Shown: positions 34,552-44,723, counted from the first letter of the stretch. The stretch: DNA of 64,000 nucleotides from Acetivibrio clariflavus DSM 19732 (GCF_000237085.1 NC_016627.1:2170118-2234117); one strand, 5' to 3'. Program-made: numbers and translations. Notes: a model not told the origin generated them from the sequence alone.

Positions 34552-37527
34552 CTACTTTACTACTACTTTCTCCTCTATAAATCCTTCAAAACTATCTATA
34601 TCTTCAAATCCTACTTCAGTACCTAAAGCCTCAAAATGTTTCTTCCCGCATTCAATTTTAGCTCTTTCCGTTGGTCTCAAAGCATCAAACATAGTATCAG
34701 CTTTGGTTTCCAGTACAAAGTACAGTTTATCCTTGCCGTCCGCATCAATTAGTACAGCCCAGTCAGGATTATAACTGCCTAAGGGAGTGGGTATGGTAAA
34801 CCAGCCGGGAAGTTTTGCATACAACTTAACTTTGCTATTGTTTTCAAAGCTTCTGGCAAACTTCTCCTCGTTGGCACTATCATATACCACATATTCATAT
34901 ACTGATTTTTTACTTTCCATCATGTTTTTAGACAAATAGCCTATAAGTTCCTTACTTTCAAAAAGTTCTTGTGCGTAATATTCGTCGTTACCTATCTTCG
35001 TGTATTTAATGCCATCAACTATCATTAACCTCATTTTAGCAGTGATAATTTGCGCTACCTGCTCCATATACTTTTGAGGGTTCTTCTTAAAAAGGTGGAG
35101 AGTATTGCTTCTTATCAGTATCTCCACAATGGTTTTTCTGGTTAAATTGGTTTCATTTTGAAGATAGGCAATAATATCAGGCAGATTTTCCTGTTGGTTA
35201 TCCAAAGCAACAGCATATCTATCTGATTCTTCCGCCACAACGCCACCTGCACTAATATCAAGCCCTGCTTTCGTATATATAAGCTTTGGTGAACTTATAA
35301 ATAAGCTTTTCTGCATCTCTCTACAACATTCATCGATTAGCTTTTCACTATCAAAATCTACAGAATAGGTAGTTTTGTATTTTATCCTATCCCATAGCTC
35401 TTTAAACTCAGGGTCAAGATAGACCCGCTTATTAAGCTTAATAGCTTTTTTATCGCTATTGTTCTTGATATTAAGTCCGCTACATACTTTTCTGGCAAGA
35501 GCCGTAATATCAGCTTTTACATGTTCATAATCTTCCGGTACATTTAGCTTGTTGTCTTTTATATCAATTTTCAGCTTGTCTTGCACTTCACCTGTTTCAT
35601 CAATATAGCCATTATCTAAAAATGCTTTGAATATGGCCTCAGAAGCCTCCTGTCCTAAATACTTTATGCTTCCATCCTCTTGTTTTACCGGAATATTGGC
35701 AAATAAATGAGTTTCAATAATGCCAAATCTTATGCCGCTTTCAGTTTCGTATTCTTTCTGGAGTTTAGCTGCAAATTCCTCATAGCTTTCATTAGCGATA
35801 ACCGTCAATGTGTTTACAAAAGAACCATACTGACGTTCTCCTTCCTGATTAACACAAAGACGCAGGCCACGACCAATCTCTTGACGCTTTTTAACCTCGC
35901 TCTGTGTTTCATTTAGGGTACATATCTGAAACACATTGGGGTTATCCCAGCCCTCACGTAATGCTGAGTGGGAGAAAATAAATCTAAGTTTAGTATCAAA
36001 AGATAAAAGACGTTCCTTGTCTTTCATAATCAAGTTGTAAGTATCCTCATCATCTTGCGTAGAACCGCTGGTATCTTTTAAGACACCTTTCTTATCCGCT
36101 GAAAAATAGCCATTATGAACTTCTTCGGCTGTAGTATCTAAATCAATATCTTTAAACAGCGTATTATACTTAGGCAGTCTTATGAGGTCGTTATAATGTT
36201 TTTCAAAGAGCTTTGCATAGATACCCTTTTGAGGATTCCCATTTTCATCATAGTAGCGATAATTTGCCACACGGTCAATAAAGAACAGACTCAGCACTTT
36301 TATTCCCAGCTTGTTTAATACCAGTTCTTTATCTAAGTGCTCCTCTATTGTCTTTCTAATCTGCTGTTCTTTTATGGCCAGGTCGTCCACATCTCCTATA
36401 GGTTTACCTATACGTAAAATATCCGGCTTACTTGTAAAGGCAACGTATTCGTTCCCTTCTTCACAATAAATCTCGCTAATAATATATCCTTCATAGACAT
36501 CACGCCCTCCGGATTTTTCATAAAGGTCATCTCCACGCTTAACCGTTACCGCTTTCCGTTTAACCACACCTCTTCTATCTTTGACATCCATCTCTATTTT
36601 GGCTGTTATAGGAGATTTTTTATTGTCTACAGATAAAAGCTTCAAGTAGGCTTTATTGTGGTAGTCTTTAGTTGTAAACCCGGCAACTTCTATCTGTTTA
36701 ACTAGACCTAAATTATAGCTGTCTACTGCATCCAGCTTATAAACCAGATTGTGCCTTTCCACATGAGTAGCTGAGTAACGAAATATACATAATGGATTTA
36801 GGGACTTAATAGCCTCTTTGGCTTTAGGAGTCGTGTCTACAGATTGTGGCTCATCTATAATAACAATGGGTCTGGTCTCCTGAATAAGCTCAATAGGCTT
36901 CATACCGTTTAATCTGTCATTTGTCCTATGAATAATATTAGCCTTAGTTTCCTTAGTAGGGTCTGTAAAACTCTTCCTAAAAGCGTCAATATTTATAACC
37001 ATAATCTCGATATTATCGCTTACCGCAAAACTTCTTACCTGTTCCAGTTTGCTACTATCATATATAAAGTAGTGGTAAATTGTATTATCATATAATTCCT
37101 TAAAATGTTCCTCTGTAATCTGTAAGGTCTTATACACACCTTCTTTAATGGCAATACTGGGAACAACAATAATAAACTTGGAAAACCCATAGTTTTTATG
37201 GAGTTCAAAAATTGTCCTTAAATAAACATAGGTCTTACCTGTACCGGTTTCCATCTCTATATCAAAATCATACTCGCCGGCTTTTAGATACTTTGTTTGT
37301 GGCAGGCCATTTCTAAGCTGGACTTCTTGCAAATTTTTAAGAATCTCTTCTTCATCCAGTTCAAGCCTGTTGCCTATACCGTTTTCTGTATCAAACAGGC
37401 CTATTTGTCCATTATAAGCTGATACGGTAAAATTAGTATGCATAGGCGTTTGGCCTCTAAACAAATCCACAACGGAAGCTATGGCCTGCTGTTGGTATTC
37501 TAGGTTTTTATCAAATTTCAACTTCAT
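34552..37527 (-). CDS. Type III restriction enzyme, Res subunit
   Basis: 991 residues. Helicase motifs: Walker A EMETGTGKTYVYLRTI (near 90), motif II VIIDEPQSV, motif III RYSATH, and motif VI QEIGRGLRL. The C-terminus carries a PD-(D/E)XK nuclease: NPDWAVLIDADG followed by LYFVLETKAD. Res translocates or slides along DNA with ATP and, with Mod, cuts ~25 bases from a recognition site. Type III cleavage normally needs two sites in inverse orientation. It is the last gene of the operon, 16 bases after mod. Confidence 0.92.
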   Translation of the reverse strand: MKLKFDKNLEYQQQAIASVVDLFRGQTPMHTNFTVSAYNGQIGLFDTENGIGNRLELDEEEILKNLQEVQLRNGLPQTKYLKAGEYDFDIEMETGTGKTYVYLRTIFELHKNYGFSKFIIVVPSIAIKEGVYKTLQITEEHFKELYDNTIYHYFIYDSSKLEQVRSFAVSDNIEIMVINIDAFRKSFTDPTKETKANIIHRTNDRLNGMKPIELIQETRPIVIIDEPQSVDTTPKAKEAIKSLNPLCIFRYSATHVERHNLVYKLDAVDSYNLGLVKQIEVAGFTTKDYHNKAYLKLLSVDNKKSPITAKIEMDVKDRRGVVKRKAVTVKRGDDLYEKSGGRDVYEGYIISEIYCEEGNEYVAFTSKPDILRIGKPIGDVDDLAIKEQQIRKTIEEHLDKELVLNKLGIKVLSLFFIDRVANYRYYDENGNPQKGIYAKLFEKHYNDLIRLPKYNTLFKDIDLDTTAEEVHNGYFSADKKGVLKDTSGSTQDDEDTYNLIMKDKERLLSFDTKLRFIFSHSALREGWDNPNVFQICTLNETQSEVKKRQEIGRGLRLCVNQEGERQYGSFVNTLTVIANESYEEFAAKLQKEYETESGIRFGIIETHLFANIPVKQEDGSIKYLGQEASEAIFKAFLDNGYIDETGEVQDKLKIDIKDNKLNVPEDYEHVKADITALARKVCSGLNIKNNSDKKAIKLNKRVYLDPEFKELWDRIKYKTTYSVDFDSEKLIDECCREMQKSLFISSPKLIYTKAGLDISAGGVVAEESDRYAVALDNQQENLPDIIAYLQNETNLTRKTIVEILIRSNTLHLFKKNPQKYMEQVAQIITAKMRLMIVDGIKYTKIGNDEYYAQELFESKELIGYLSKNMMESKKSVYEYVVYDSANEEKFARSFENNSKVKLYAKLPGWFTIPTPLGSYNPDWAVLIDADGKDKLYFVLETKADTMFDALRPTERAKIECGKKHFEALGTEVGFEDIDSFEGFIEEKVVVK

Positions 37528-37543
37528 TTTAGACCATACCTCC

Positions 37544-39427
37544 CTATATAGTTATAAACTCTTCAATTCCGCCAGATTTAAGAATTTCCTTGATATTGGT
37601 CTTGTTACTGTCTGACTTAAATCCATTATCCTTAAATACAACTCTGCTGCTTTCAGGTGATAATTCTTTTATTTTTGTCAAAATACCCTTAGCAACCTCT
37701 GTTGTAATCTCATTATCAAGGCAAATCATCAGCATGCCATAGCCAATAGAATAGACTTTCTTACCGGCAATCGTAAACTCATCAACTGGATAAGTCAGGT
37801 CAAGACCATATTTAAGCATTATCTCATAAACAACATCAAATTCCGTCCTGCCTTCCACAAAATTGTCCACATAGTCCATTAAAGATTGCTCTAAATTATC
37901 ATAATCCGGCTGCCACTTTCTGATATTAGAGGTATCAAGCTTAAACACCTTAAAGCCAATATCAAGGTTTTCTATATTTTCTTTATCTTTATATTCTTCT
38001 TTGATTTTTTCACCTGCACGACGGATACGCTCTTTGCCTATCTCACAAATGTTTTTATAACCTGCTTTATAGGCTTCAGATTTTTCATCAGTAGGCTCAG
38101 GAAGCTGAACCATAATAAATTTGCGGTTGCCACCGTCTTCGGCATTAAGTTGCATTATGGCATGGGCGGTGGTAGCGGAGCCTGAAAAGAAGTCTAGAAT
38201 TATATCATCATCTTTTATATTTACAAAATTAATAACTCTTTTAATTAAATCCACAGGTTTTGGATAATCAAATATCTTTTCATTAAATATTTGCTTTAAT
38301 AGTCCAGCACCTGATGAGGAACCTATATCATCAACAATAGTGGTAAATAGCTTTGTATTTGGATTATCAGAGGTTGGTTCAAAAATTTTCTCGTATGCAA
38401 TCCAAGCTCCATCCTTTCTTTTAAACTCTACTCTCCCATTCTTTATTTCTTCAAACATTTTTTCTTTACCCCAACGCCAGCAACCTTCCTCGCCTGAAGG
38501 GAGCATTGGAAAATGGTCATTACCATCCGGGTCTGGAATAGGATAAAATAAGTTAGGTCTATCAGTGCGTTTACTATTTTCTCCCCATTTTCGTAATAGT
38601 TGTGTTTTATACTTTAACTTCTTAACCTCATCGTAAAACGGATAATTCTCATCCTCTTTCAACTCTTTCCCTGATATATAAAGTGAAATCTGCTTTGCAT
38701 AACATAGAATATATTCGTGAACTATTGCATAATGTTTGCTGTCTTGTCTACCACCACTACCTTTTCTAATAAAGGCAGATACAAAATTATCTTCCCCAAA
38801 CACCTCATCACAAATCTTCCTTAAGTTATGCACCTCATTATCATCAATACTAATAAAAATAACCCCGTCTTCCGTAAGCAGATTTCTTGCTAATCTTAGT
38901 CTCGGATACATCATATTAAGCCAATCCGTATGATAGCGTCCACTTGCTTCTGTATTTGTGCTTATTCTATTGCCTTCGCTATCTACTTGTCCTGTGAGTT
39001 TCTTATAATTCTCAAGGCTGTCGTGAAAGTCGTCGGGATAAACAAAGTCCTTACCCGTATTATAGGGTGGGTCTATGTATATCATCTTAACCTTGCTATG
39101 GTAGCTCTTTTGCAAAAGTTTTAATACCTCAAGGTTATCTCCCTCTATGTAAAGGTTCTGAGTTGTATCCCAGTCTTTGCTTTCTTCTTTACATGGTCTT
39201 AACGTTCCCAGTGAAGGTGTTTGGGATAAACGCAAGGCTCGTCCTTTACCGTTCCAGGTGAAATTATAGCGTTCGTTACTATCATCTACATATTCACCTA
39301 AAAGTTGCTTCAGCTTTTCAAAATCTACCTTTCCCTCTGTAACAACTTCAGGAAACATGGTCATTAACTTCTTGATATTTTCTTCCCCTATGTCCGGGGT
39401 TTTGCCCGTAAGAGTTGTTTCTATCAT
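37544..39427 (-). CDS. Type III DNA methyltransferase, Mod subunit (N6-adenine)
   Basis: 627 residues. Motif IV IDPPYNTGKDF near residue 120 precedes motif I LDFFSGSATTAHAIM near 410, the beta-class order of Type III Mod. The region between and after is the target-recognition domain. Mod recognises the site and methylates one strand, and it guides Res. Its start overlaps the DUF4391 stop by four bases (ATGA), and res follows after 16 bases. The recognition sequence cannot be read from the protein. Confidence 0.92.
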   Translation of the reverse strand: MIETTLTGKTPDIGEENIKKLMTMFPEVVTEGKVDFEKLKQLLGEYVDDSNERYNFTWNGKGRALRLSQTPSLGTLRPCKEESKDWDTTQNLYIEGDNLEVLKLLQKSYHSKVKMIYIDPPYNTGKDFVYPDDFHDSLENYKKLTGQVDSEGNRISTNTEASGRYHTDWLNMMYPRLRLARNLLTEDGVIFISIDDNEVHNLRKICDEVFGEDNFVSAFIRKGSGGRQDSKHYAIVHEYILCYAKQISLYISGKELKEDENYPFYDEVKKLKYKTQLLRKWGENSKRTDRPNLFYPIPDPDGNDHFPMLPSGEEGCWRWGKEKMFEEIKNGRVEFKRKDGAWIAYEKIFEPTSDNPNTKLFTTIVDDIGSSSGAGLLKQIFNEKIFDYPKPVDLIKRVINFVNIKDDDIILDFFSGSATTAHAIMQLNAEDGGNRKFIMVQLPEPTDEKSEAYKAGYKNICEIGKERIRRAGEKIKEEYKDKENIENLDIGFKVFKLDTSNIRKWQPDYDNLEQSLMDYVDNFVEGRTEFDVVYEIMLKYGLDLTYPVDEFTIAGKKVYSIGYGMLMICLDNEITTEVAKGILTKIKELSPESSRVVFKDNGFKSDSNKTNIKEILKSGGIEEFITI

Positions 39428-40149
39428 TCGTTATCGCCTCCAAGCAATTTATTTTTTCTCTGTTCTAATTTCTTAATCTCTATATTTAGCTCCATTTTGC
39501 GGTTAAACTGGCTTTCCTTCTTGAGCTTAGATCGCAGATTTGCAATTCTTTGCTCTATATCTTCTATCTTTGCTGAGAGTTCTCTTGCCTTGGCACCAGT
39601 TACAGTGTCATCTGTTGGCATAATGGCTGATAGATTATAAATACTGATAGCGTCAACTATATCACTATAAAGTGTATAGAAGTTTGTAAACCTCATTTGC
39701 TTTATATCAAGCTTAGCGAATAAAGCACTATCATTACTTAACCAGTCAGTAGAGATAAATTCCTCAATGGTATTCTTGCTGCTGTCACTTTGGCTTGTCC
39801 TCTGGTGAGCCATATAAAACCGTATTTTATCTTCCAGCTTAAAAATCAGCAGCATAGGGTAGGGGATAGTCCTCATAATAATCTCAGCTATTCTGTTAAG
39901 CCCATATTCTTTATTTAAAATAACTTCTATAACTTCAATTTCCGGATATTCTCTTACTTCATCCTTATATGCCGGTATATTTATTGTTTCAGGTTTAAGG
40001 CAGTAGAGCCATACTACCTTGTTTATGGTATCTGTAAACAAGGATTTATCACTAGTAGATAAATTTGCATTTTCATAAAATAACTTCTTGTAAATAGTGC
40101 TACCAATAAAGCAGGAATCCGGAATGTTTAGAAATTTGTAAGTATCCAT
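39424..40149 (-). CDS. DUF4391-type accessory protein
   Basis: 241 residues. The beginning YKFLNIPDSCFIGSTIYKKL, the middle KEYGLNRIAEIIMRTIPYPM and LIFKLEDKIRFYMAHQR resemble DUF4391 proteins that sit in helicase/Type III R-M operons. The last ~50 residues form a charged coiled coil (from about 195). No enzyme motif is visible. It lies 11 bases after the helicase gene and overlaps mod by 4, so it is expected to act in the same complex, perhaps as a linker between helicase and Mod/Res. That role is inference. Confidence 0.72.
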   Translation of the reverse strand: MDTYKFLNIPDSCFIGSTIYKKLFYENANLSTSDKSLFTDTINKVVWLYCLKPETINIPAYKDEVREYPEIEVIEVILNKEYGLNRIAEIIMRTIPYPMLLIFKLEDKIRFYMAHQRTSQSDSSKNTIEEFISTDWLSNDSALFAKLDIKQMRFTNFYTLYSDIVDAISIYNLSAIMPTDDTVTGAKARELSAKIEDIEQRIANLRSKLKKESQFNRKMELNIEIKKLEQRKNKLLGGDNE

Positions 40150-40160
40150 AGCTACTACCC

Positions 40161-43100
40161 CTATCCCTTTATGACCAAAAATGTAATCAGTTCAAAATCC
40201 TCAATACCATCAAAGGTTCTTTTCGGCATGGTGGTGCCGCCTTTACTAAAGAGGCTGGCCACTCCAATCTCCTGCTTCTTGCCTATAATATTTTCAATAG
40301 CAGCTTCCAACAAATCGGAATAATGTTTCATTTTACGACCATCATTGGTCTCTTTATTAAACTCCTCTACCAACTCTTTAAATACTTCTTTTTGTCCGGA
40401 GCATAGTTTTTTATAAAAATCCAGTATCTTCTTAGCATGCAGGAAAGATAGCTTTACTTCCCCATCATCTGCGATATAAACCATATAATAGGGAAATAGA
40501 GGGTTCTGCTCTTTGCTTTGTTGTTTCCCTTTGACTTGTCTAAGGGTAAAAATCACTCCTGGATTTATAGTATCTTTTACGCTTTCGTCTATCTTTGCAA
40601 CAGCATACATTCCATTTGGCGCCTCATCTAAAAGCTTTCTATTGGCTTTCATATATTCCATAAGCTCAATCTTAAAATCATTAAAGGTCAGATCTGTTAT
40701 CGATATGCCTCCCGATATATCTTCTAAGTCCACAACCTCTTTCTGAAGCCTTTCAAGCTGCTTCTTACGGTATTCGAGGTCTCTCATCTCTTTGCCAGAG
40801 TCTGTTTCTATAATATTTTCCTCACCTGTGGCAGACACATCCAATAAAACCATCCTGCCTCTGACACGCTGCTGGAGGTTTATGTACTCGTCCAAGTCCT
40901 TGGTAGCCCAAAAGTTTACTAATTTGACAGATTGGTTAATTGAACCAATACGGTCTATACGCCCGAATCGTTGTATAATTCTGACCGGATTCCAATGAAT
41001 ATCGTAATTTATCAAATAATCGCAGTCTTGCAGGTTCTGGCCTTCAGATACACAATCGGTAGCAATAAGTATATCTATATATTCATTAACTTCGGGATAT
41101 ATCTTAGAACACTCCTTCGAGATAGGAGAGAACAAGGTCAATATAGTATTTATATCTGATATTTTAATCGATTTTCTCAATTCTTTTGATATAGGTAAAT
41201 TGGAATGATTATCACCACTACCAGTTACAATAGCCGAATAAATGCCTTTTTTTGCAAAGTGGTCGGCTAGATTTTCATATAAATATCGGGCTGTATCTGC
41301 AAAGGCCGTAAATACGATAACCTTTCTGTTTTCAGGATTTATTGGATTTTGAATTTTGTTTTCTATAAGGGTTTTAAGTTCTAGCAGCTTTGCATCTCTA
41401 TCAGGTGTAACATTCATAGCTTCCAATAAAATAGTTTCCAGCTTGTCCTTATCTAACAATAGATCTTGCTTCCACTTTATTAGGTCCATATCTTGGAGTA
41501 ATACCTTTACATTGTTGCCAAACATAAGGCTGTCAAACTCTGGGTCGTCTATATCAATATCATTGATATCTAATTCTGCATCATAGTCAAATTGCATTTG
41601 TTCTACGGCTTCGATAGCCTTTTCTATTTTATAGAGGATATTTTCAACGGTTAAAGCAAAGGAATTGATAGAGCTTTCCAATCTCTTTAATATACCAACA
41701 CGCATAAGACCGACAAGACTTTGCTCTCTATCCGTCTGTCTAAAAACACTATTATTTGAGCCTACTACCATATCGTATTTATCTTCATAAGCAGCTCTTT
41801 TTTCAGGAAGCACATAGGCCAAAGGTGAATAGATACACAAGGTAAGTTTTTTTATAAGTCTATTGATATCTTCTATAGGCGGAAACTCACCTTTGGCATC
41901 AATTGCAGGATATCTGTTCTCTGGGGGTAGTCTGGTTGGAAACTTGCCTATCTCCTCTAAGTTATAATATTTTTCTATATGCTTTCTGGAACGGGCAATA
42001 GTTACCGTATCTAAAAGCTTAAAATAATCAGTATCCATCATATTGACAAATGTTTCAGTTGTTCTTTCGTGTTCAGGCAGTTCAGACCATCTATTGAATA
42101 CGGTTTGCGCTTTCCTAAGAATAAATTCAATACTATCAAGACCCACATCCTTGAAGGCATCATCCCTGCCCTCAGTTATAAAAGCGATTTGGTTCTTGAT
42201 ATCATTCATCCGGTTGTTCACAGGGGTTGCTGACAACATAAGCACCTTTGTTTTAACACCGGATTTTATAATATCATTCATCAAGCGCTGATACCGAGTC
42301 ACACGTCCTTTCACCGGTGGATTATTCCTAAAGTTGTGGCTCTCATCTATTACGACAAGGTCATAGTTTGACCAGTTTAATGTGGCAAGATTAATCTCAC
42401 CAGAATAGCCATTTGTCCTACTAAGGTCAGTGTGGTTTAGAACATCGTAATTAAACCTGTCCGCAGCAAAAATATTGCGTTTATCATTTTGGGTATAAAT
42501 GGTCCAGTTTTCACGAAGTTTCTTGGGTACGAGTACAAGAACCCTATCGTTTCTGAGTTCGTAGTATTTAATTACAGCCAGTGCAGTAAAAGTTTTTCCT
42601 AATCCCACACTGTCAGCTATAATGCAGCCATTGTACTTCTCAAGCTTATCAATTGCCCCCATAACGGCGTCTTTCTGGAACTTATAAAGCTTATTCCAGA
42701 TTAGGGTCTCCTTAAAGCCTGTACGGCTTTTAACAATGTTATCTTCGGTAAGCTCGTCAAGATAATCATAGAAAATATTGTAAAGAGTAACAAAGTAGAT
42801 GAACTCAGGAGTATTTTCTTTATAAAGAATTCGTATTTGTTCAAGAACTTTTTCTTTAACATCTTGAACAGCAGTATCATCCTCCCATAGTTCATTGAAG
42901 GACTGTAAAAAATCAATAGTATATTCCTTACCATACATACACATGTTATAGTCTAATCTATTAGAAGGAGTGATACCCAAACCATCAGTAGTAAAGTCAA
43001 CAGTTCCATGTATTAAAACATTATCTTCAGGATTATCTATATAAACCAGTCTTGGCTGAGCAGGATTTGGCCGTCTTAGAGATTTTATTTCTGCTTTCTT

Positions 43101-43430
43101 TTCCAGCCACTCGGCACATTCCTTGGCTATGGCCGCCTGCTTCATTTCATTCCTTAGCTTTATTTCAAACTCATTGCCAGATATCTTTTTTTCAGGGTGA
43201 CGAACTATGAAATATTCCCTATAAAGCTCCTGGTCCTTACGTACAAAAGTAGGCTCGGTAAAAATGAACCTCATACTATCTATCTTACTAAGTTCCTTTT
43301 TAAGTTCTTCATAAGCATAGATGGTAAAGTAGGCTGATATGATTGATAACTTTGAACCTTTACATAATTCCGCTTTTAACTCATCTATAACCCTATATTT
43401 TTTATTATCCAAAACCTTAGGTGACCTCAT
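40161..43430 (-). CDS. SNF2-like helicase with an N-terminal, degenerate PLD-like domain
   Basis: 1,089 residues. The first ~190 residues look like a phospholipase-D fold (LCKGSKLSIISAYFTIYAYE and LIHGTVDFTTDGLG), but the HxK pair is replaced by HGT, so nuclease activity is doubtful. The helicase has Walker A ADSVGLGKTFTALAV (near 280), DESH in LVVIDESHNFRN, SAT in VLMLSATPVNN, and motifs V-VI ATDCVSEGQNLQDCDYLINY and QRFGRIDRIGS. This is a DNA translocase rather than a replication helicase. It is the first large gene of the R-M cargo, which is unusual for plain Type III systems that need only mod and res. It probably extends the defence function. Confidence 0.85.
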   Translation of the reverse strand: MRSPKVLDNKKYRVIDELKAELCKGSKLSIISAYFTIYAYEELKKELSKIDSMRFIFTEPTFVRKDQELYREYFIVRHPEKKISGNEFEIKLRNEMKQAAIAKECAEWLEKKAEIKSLRRPNPAQPRLVYIDNPEDNVLIHGTVDFTTDGLGITPSNRLDYNMCMYGKEYTIDFLQSFNELWEDDTAVQDVKEKVLEQIRILYKENTPEFIYFVTLYNIFYDYLDELTEDNIVKSRTGFKETLIWNKLYKFQKDAVMGAIDKLEKYNGCIIADSVGLGKTFTALAVIKYYELRNDRVLVLVPKKLRENWTIYTQNDKRNIFAADRFNYDVLNHTDLSRTNGYSGEINLATLNWSNYDLVVIDESHNFRNNPPVKGRVTRYQRLMNDIIKSGVKTKVLMLSATPVNNRMNDIKNQIAFITEGRDDAFKDVGLDSIEFILRKAQTVFNRWSELPEHERTTETFVNMMDTDYFKLLDTVTIARSRKHIEKYYNLEEIGKFPTRLPPENRYPAIDAKGEFPPIEDINRLIKKLTLCIYSPLAYVLPEKRAAYEDKYDMVVGSNNSVFRQTDREQSLVGLMRVGILKRLESSINSFALTVENILYKIEKAIEAVEQMQFDYDAELDINDIDIDDPEFDSLMFGNNVKVLLQDMDLIKWKQDLLLDKDKLETILLEAMNVTPDRDAKLLELKTLIENKIQNPINPENRKVIVFTAFADTARYLYENLADHFAKKGIYSAIVTGSGDNHSNLPISKELRKSIKISDINTILTLFSPISKECSKIYPEVNEYIDILIATDCVSEGQNLQDCDYLINYDIHWNPVRIIQRFGRIDRIGSINQSVKLVNFWATKDLDEYINLQQRVRGRMVLLDVSATGEENIIETDSGKEMRDLEYRKKQLERLQKEVVDLEDISGGISITDLTFNDFKIELMEYMKANRKLLDEAPNGMYAVAKIDESVKDTINPGVIFTLRQVKGKQQSKEQNPLFPYYMVYIADDGEVKLSFLHAKKILDFYKKLCSGQKEVFKELVEEFNKETNDGRKMKHYSDLLEAAIENIIGKKQEIGVASLFSKGGTTMPKRTFDGIEDFELITFLVIKG

Positions 43431-43434
43431 ATAA

Positions 43435-43650
43435 TCAATCCCCCGACACTAATTTATCTGCCTCTCCATTCACTGTTTTTTTCTTAGCCTTACGTCTGTC
43501 TGCAGGTTTTTCCGCATCTTTGGGTATAACCCAAACATCACTAAGCTTGAATGCGCCCGGTATTCTGCCTTCTTCACAAAGTATCTGAACTCTCCGTCTT
43601 GAAATATTCCACTTCTCAGCTATTTCCTTTGCTGATAAATAATCCATCAT
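43435..43650 (-). CDS. Small HTH DNA-binding protein heading the R-M operon
   Basis: 71 residues from the ATG at 43650, which has GGAGGTGTTT upstream; a longer frame to 43710 lacks such a site. DYLSAKEIAEKWNISRRRVQ is an HTH_17/MerR-like winged helix, then a basic Lys/Arg-rich tail. It ends only 4 bases before the helicase start. Small proteins of this kind often open clostridial defence operons and probably control their expression. Confidence 0.78.
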   Translation of the reverse strand: MMDYLSAKEIAEKWNISRRRVQILCEEGRIPGAFKLSDVWVIPKDAEKPADRRKAKKKTVNGEADKLVSGD

Positions 43651-43710
43651 AAACACCTCCGTTTCGGAAGTCCATGAATTTATTATATTCCAACGTGCGA
43701 ACAATTGCAA

Positions 43711-44029
43711 GAATTGATTAGCTTTTTATTCCAGAGGTTTCTATTCACTTTAAGAAAGTCAATACTCCAAAAGCGAACTCGATAGTTGCCCGCAAGGAAT
43801 TTTATATAAATTATTTGATAAAAAGGTAAAAACTAAATGCCGCAGGAAACACGATAAAATCGGATAAAACTTGAAAAAGGCTATTGACTATAGGTATTAG
43901 AGTACGGTAATTTTATGTCAAATAAAAGAACTCTTTTCGTTTACACAGGGAAGCCCGATACAATCGACGCTGGTGAGAAATGAAAATATTGATTTTACAA
44001 GGGTTTCGAGATTAGCGGAAAAGAGCAAT
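43711..44029. other. Intergenic region between the R-M operon and the recombinase gene
   Basis: No coding frame that I can support. It should hold the minus-strand promoter of the R-M operon. Two adjacent motif copies (43852 and 43861) mark the return of the element backbone. Confidence 0.5.
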
Positions 44030-44063
44030 TGTCAAAGAAATTAAAATAACCTTTTCTTTGACA
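44030..44063 (+). promoter_or_regulatory. Dyad before the serine recombinase gene
   Basis: TGTCAAAGAAA (44030-44040) is perfectly mirrored by TTTCTTTGACA (44053-44063). It lies 27 bases before the start codon and contains a TTGACA. Likely an operator or a resolvase subsite for autoregulation. Confidence 0.55.
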
Positions 44064-44090
44064 CAGACTATTTTAAGGGAGGTTGGTGTT

Positions 44091-44687
44091 ATGGGAACGA
44101 TATACGGCTATTGCAGATGTTCAACTGACGAGACCAGACAGGACATCGACCGGCAAAGACGGGAACTACGCAAACTCGGAGTGCAAGACGAAAACATATA
44201 CTGGGAATACGTAAGCGGACGCAAACCAAATAAAGTTGAATGGTCGAGACTGGTAGAGAAATTAGATGTCGGTGATACCATCTGCACAACCGAGGTTTCA
44301 AGGATTTCAAGGTCTACGAAAGAGCTATGCGAAATCATTGATTTGGCACAAGAAAAGCAGATAAAACTTGTAATAGGCAGCATTGTAATCGACTGCGGCA
44401 AAAATGACCCGATGACAAAAGGGATGCTGCTGATGTGGTCAGTATTTGCCGAACTGGAAGCTGACCTGATAAGCCAGAGGGTCAAGAGTGGTATGCAAAA
44501 TGCCAAGGCCAAAGGTGTTAAGATAGGCCGACCTAAAACATCGCTGGATAATCTGCCTGCTAATTTCATCCGGCACTATCCAAAATACAAGGCCGGAGAC
44601 CTGACACTCGTTGAGCTTGCTCGATTGTGTGGTATTAGCAGGCAGACAGCTTATAAGTATCGTACAATCTACGAGTGCAACGAATAA
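44091..44687 (+). CDS. Serine recombinase (resolvase/invertase family)
   Basis: About 198 residues from the ATG at 44091, preceded by GGGAGGTTGGTGTT. The resolvase domain starts IYGYCRCSTDETRQDIDRQR with the catalytic Ser in RCST; TEVSRISRSTKELCEII and the helix ELEADLISQRVKSGM follow. The C-terminal HTH is LVELARLCGISRQTAYKY. The length is that of small resolvases/invertases, not large serine integrases, so it probably resolves or inverts DNA rather than integrates. It contains a motif copy in frame (44358). Confidence 0.9.
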   Translation: MGTIYGYCRCSTDETRQDIDRQRRELRKLGVQDENIYWEYVSGRKPNKVEWSRLVEKLDVGDTICTTEVSRISRSTKELCEIIDLAQEKQIKLVIGSIVIDCGKNDPMTKGMLLMWSVFAELEADLISQRVKSGMQNAKAKGVKIGRPKTSLDNLPANFIRHYPKYKAGDLTLVELARLCGISRQTAYKYRTIYECNE

Positions 44688-44723
44688 AAGCCAATAAAAC
44701 TGATTTAAGGGAGGTCGTTAAGT

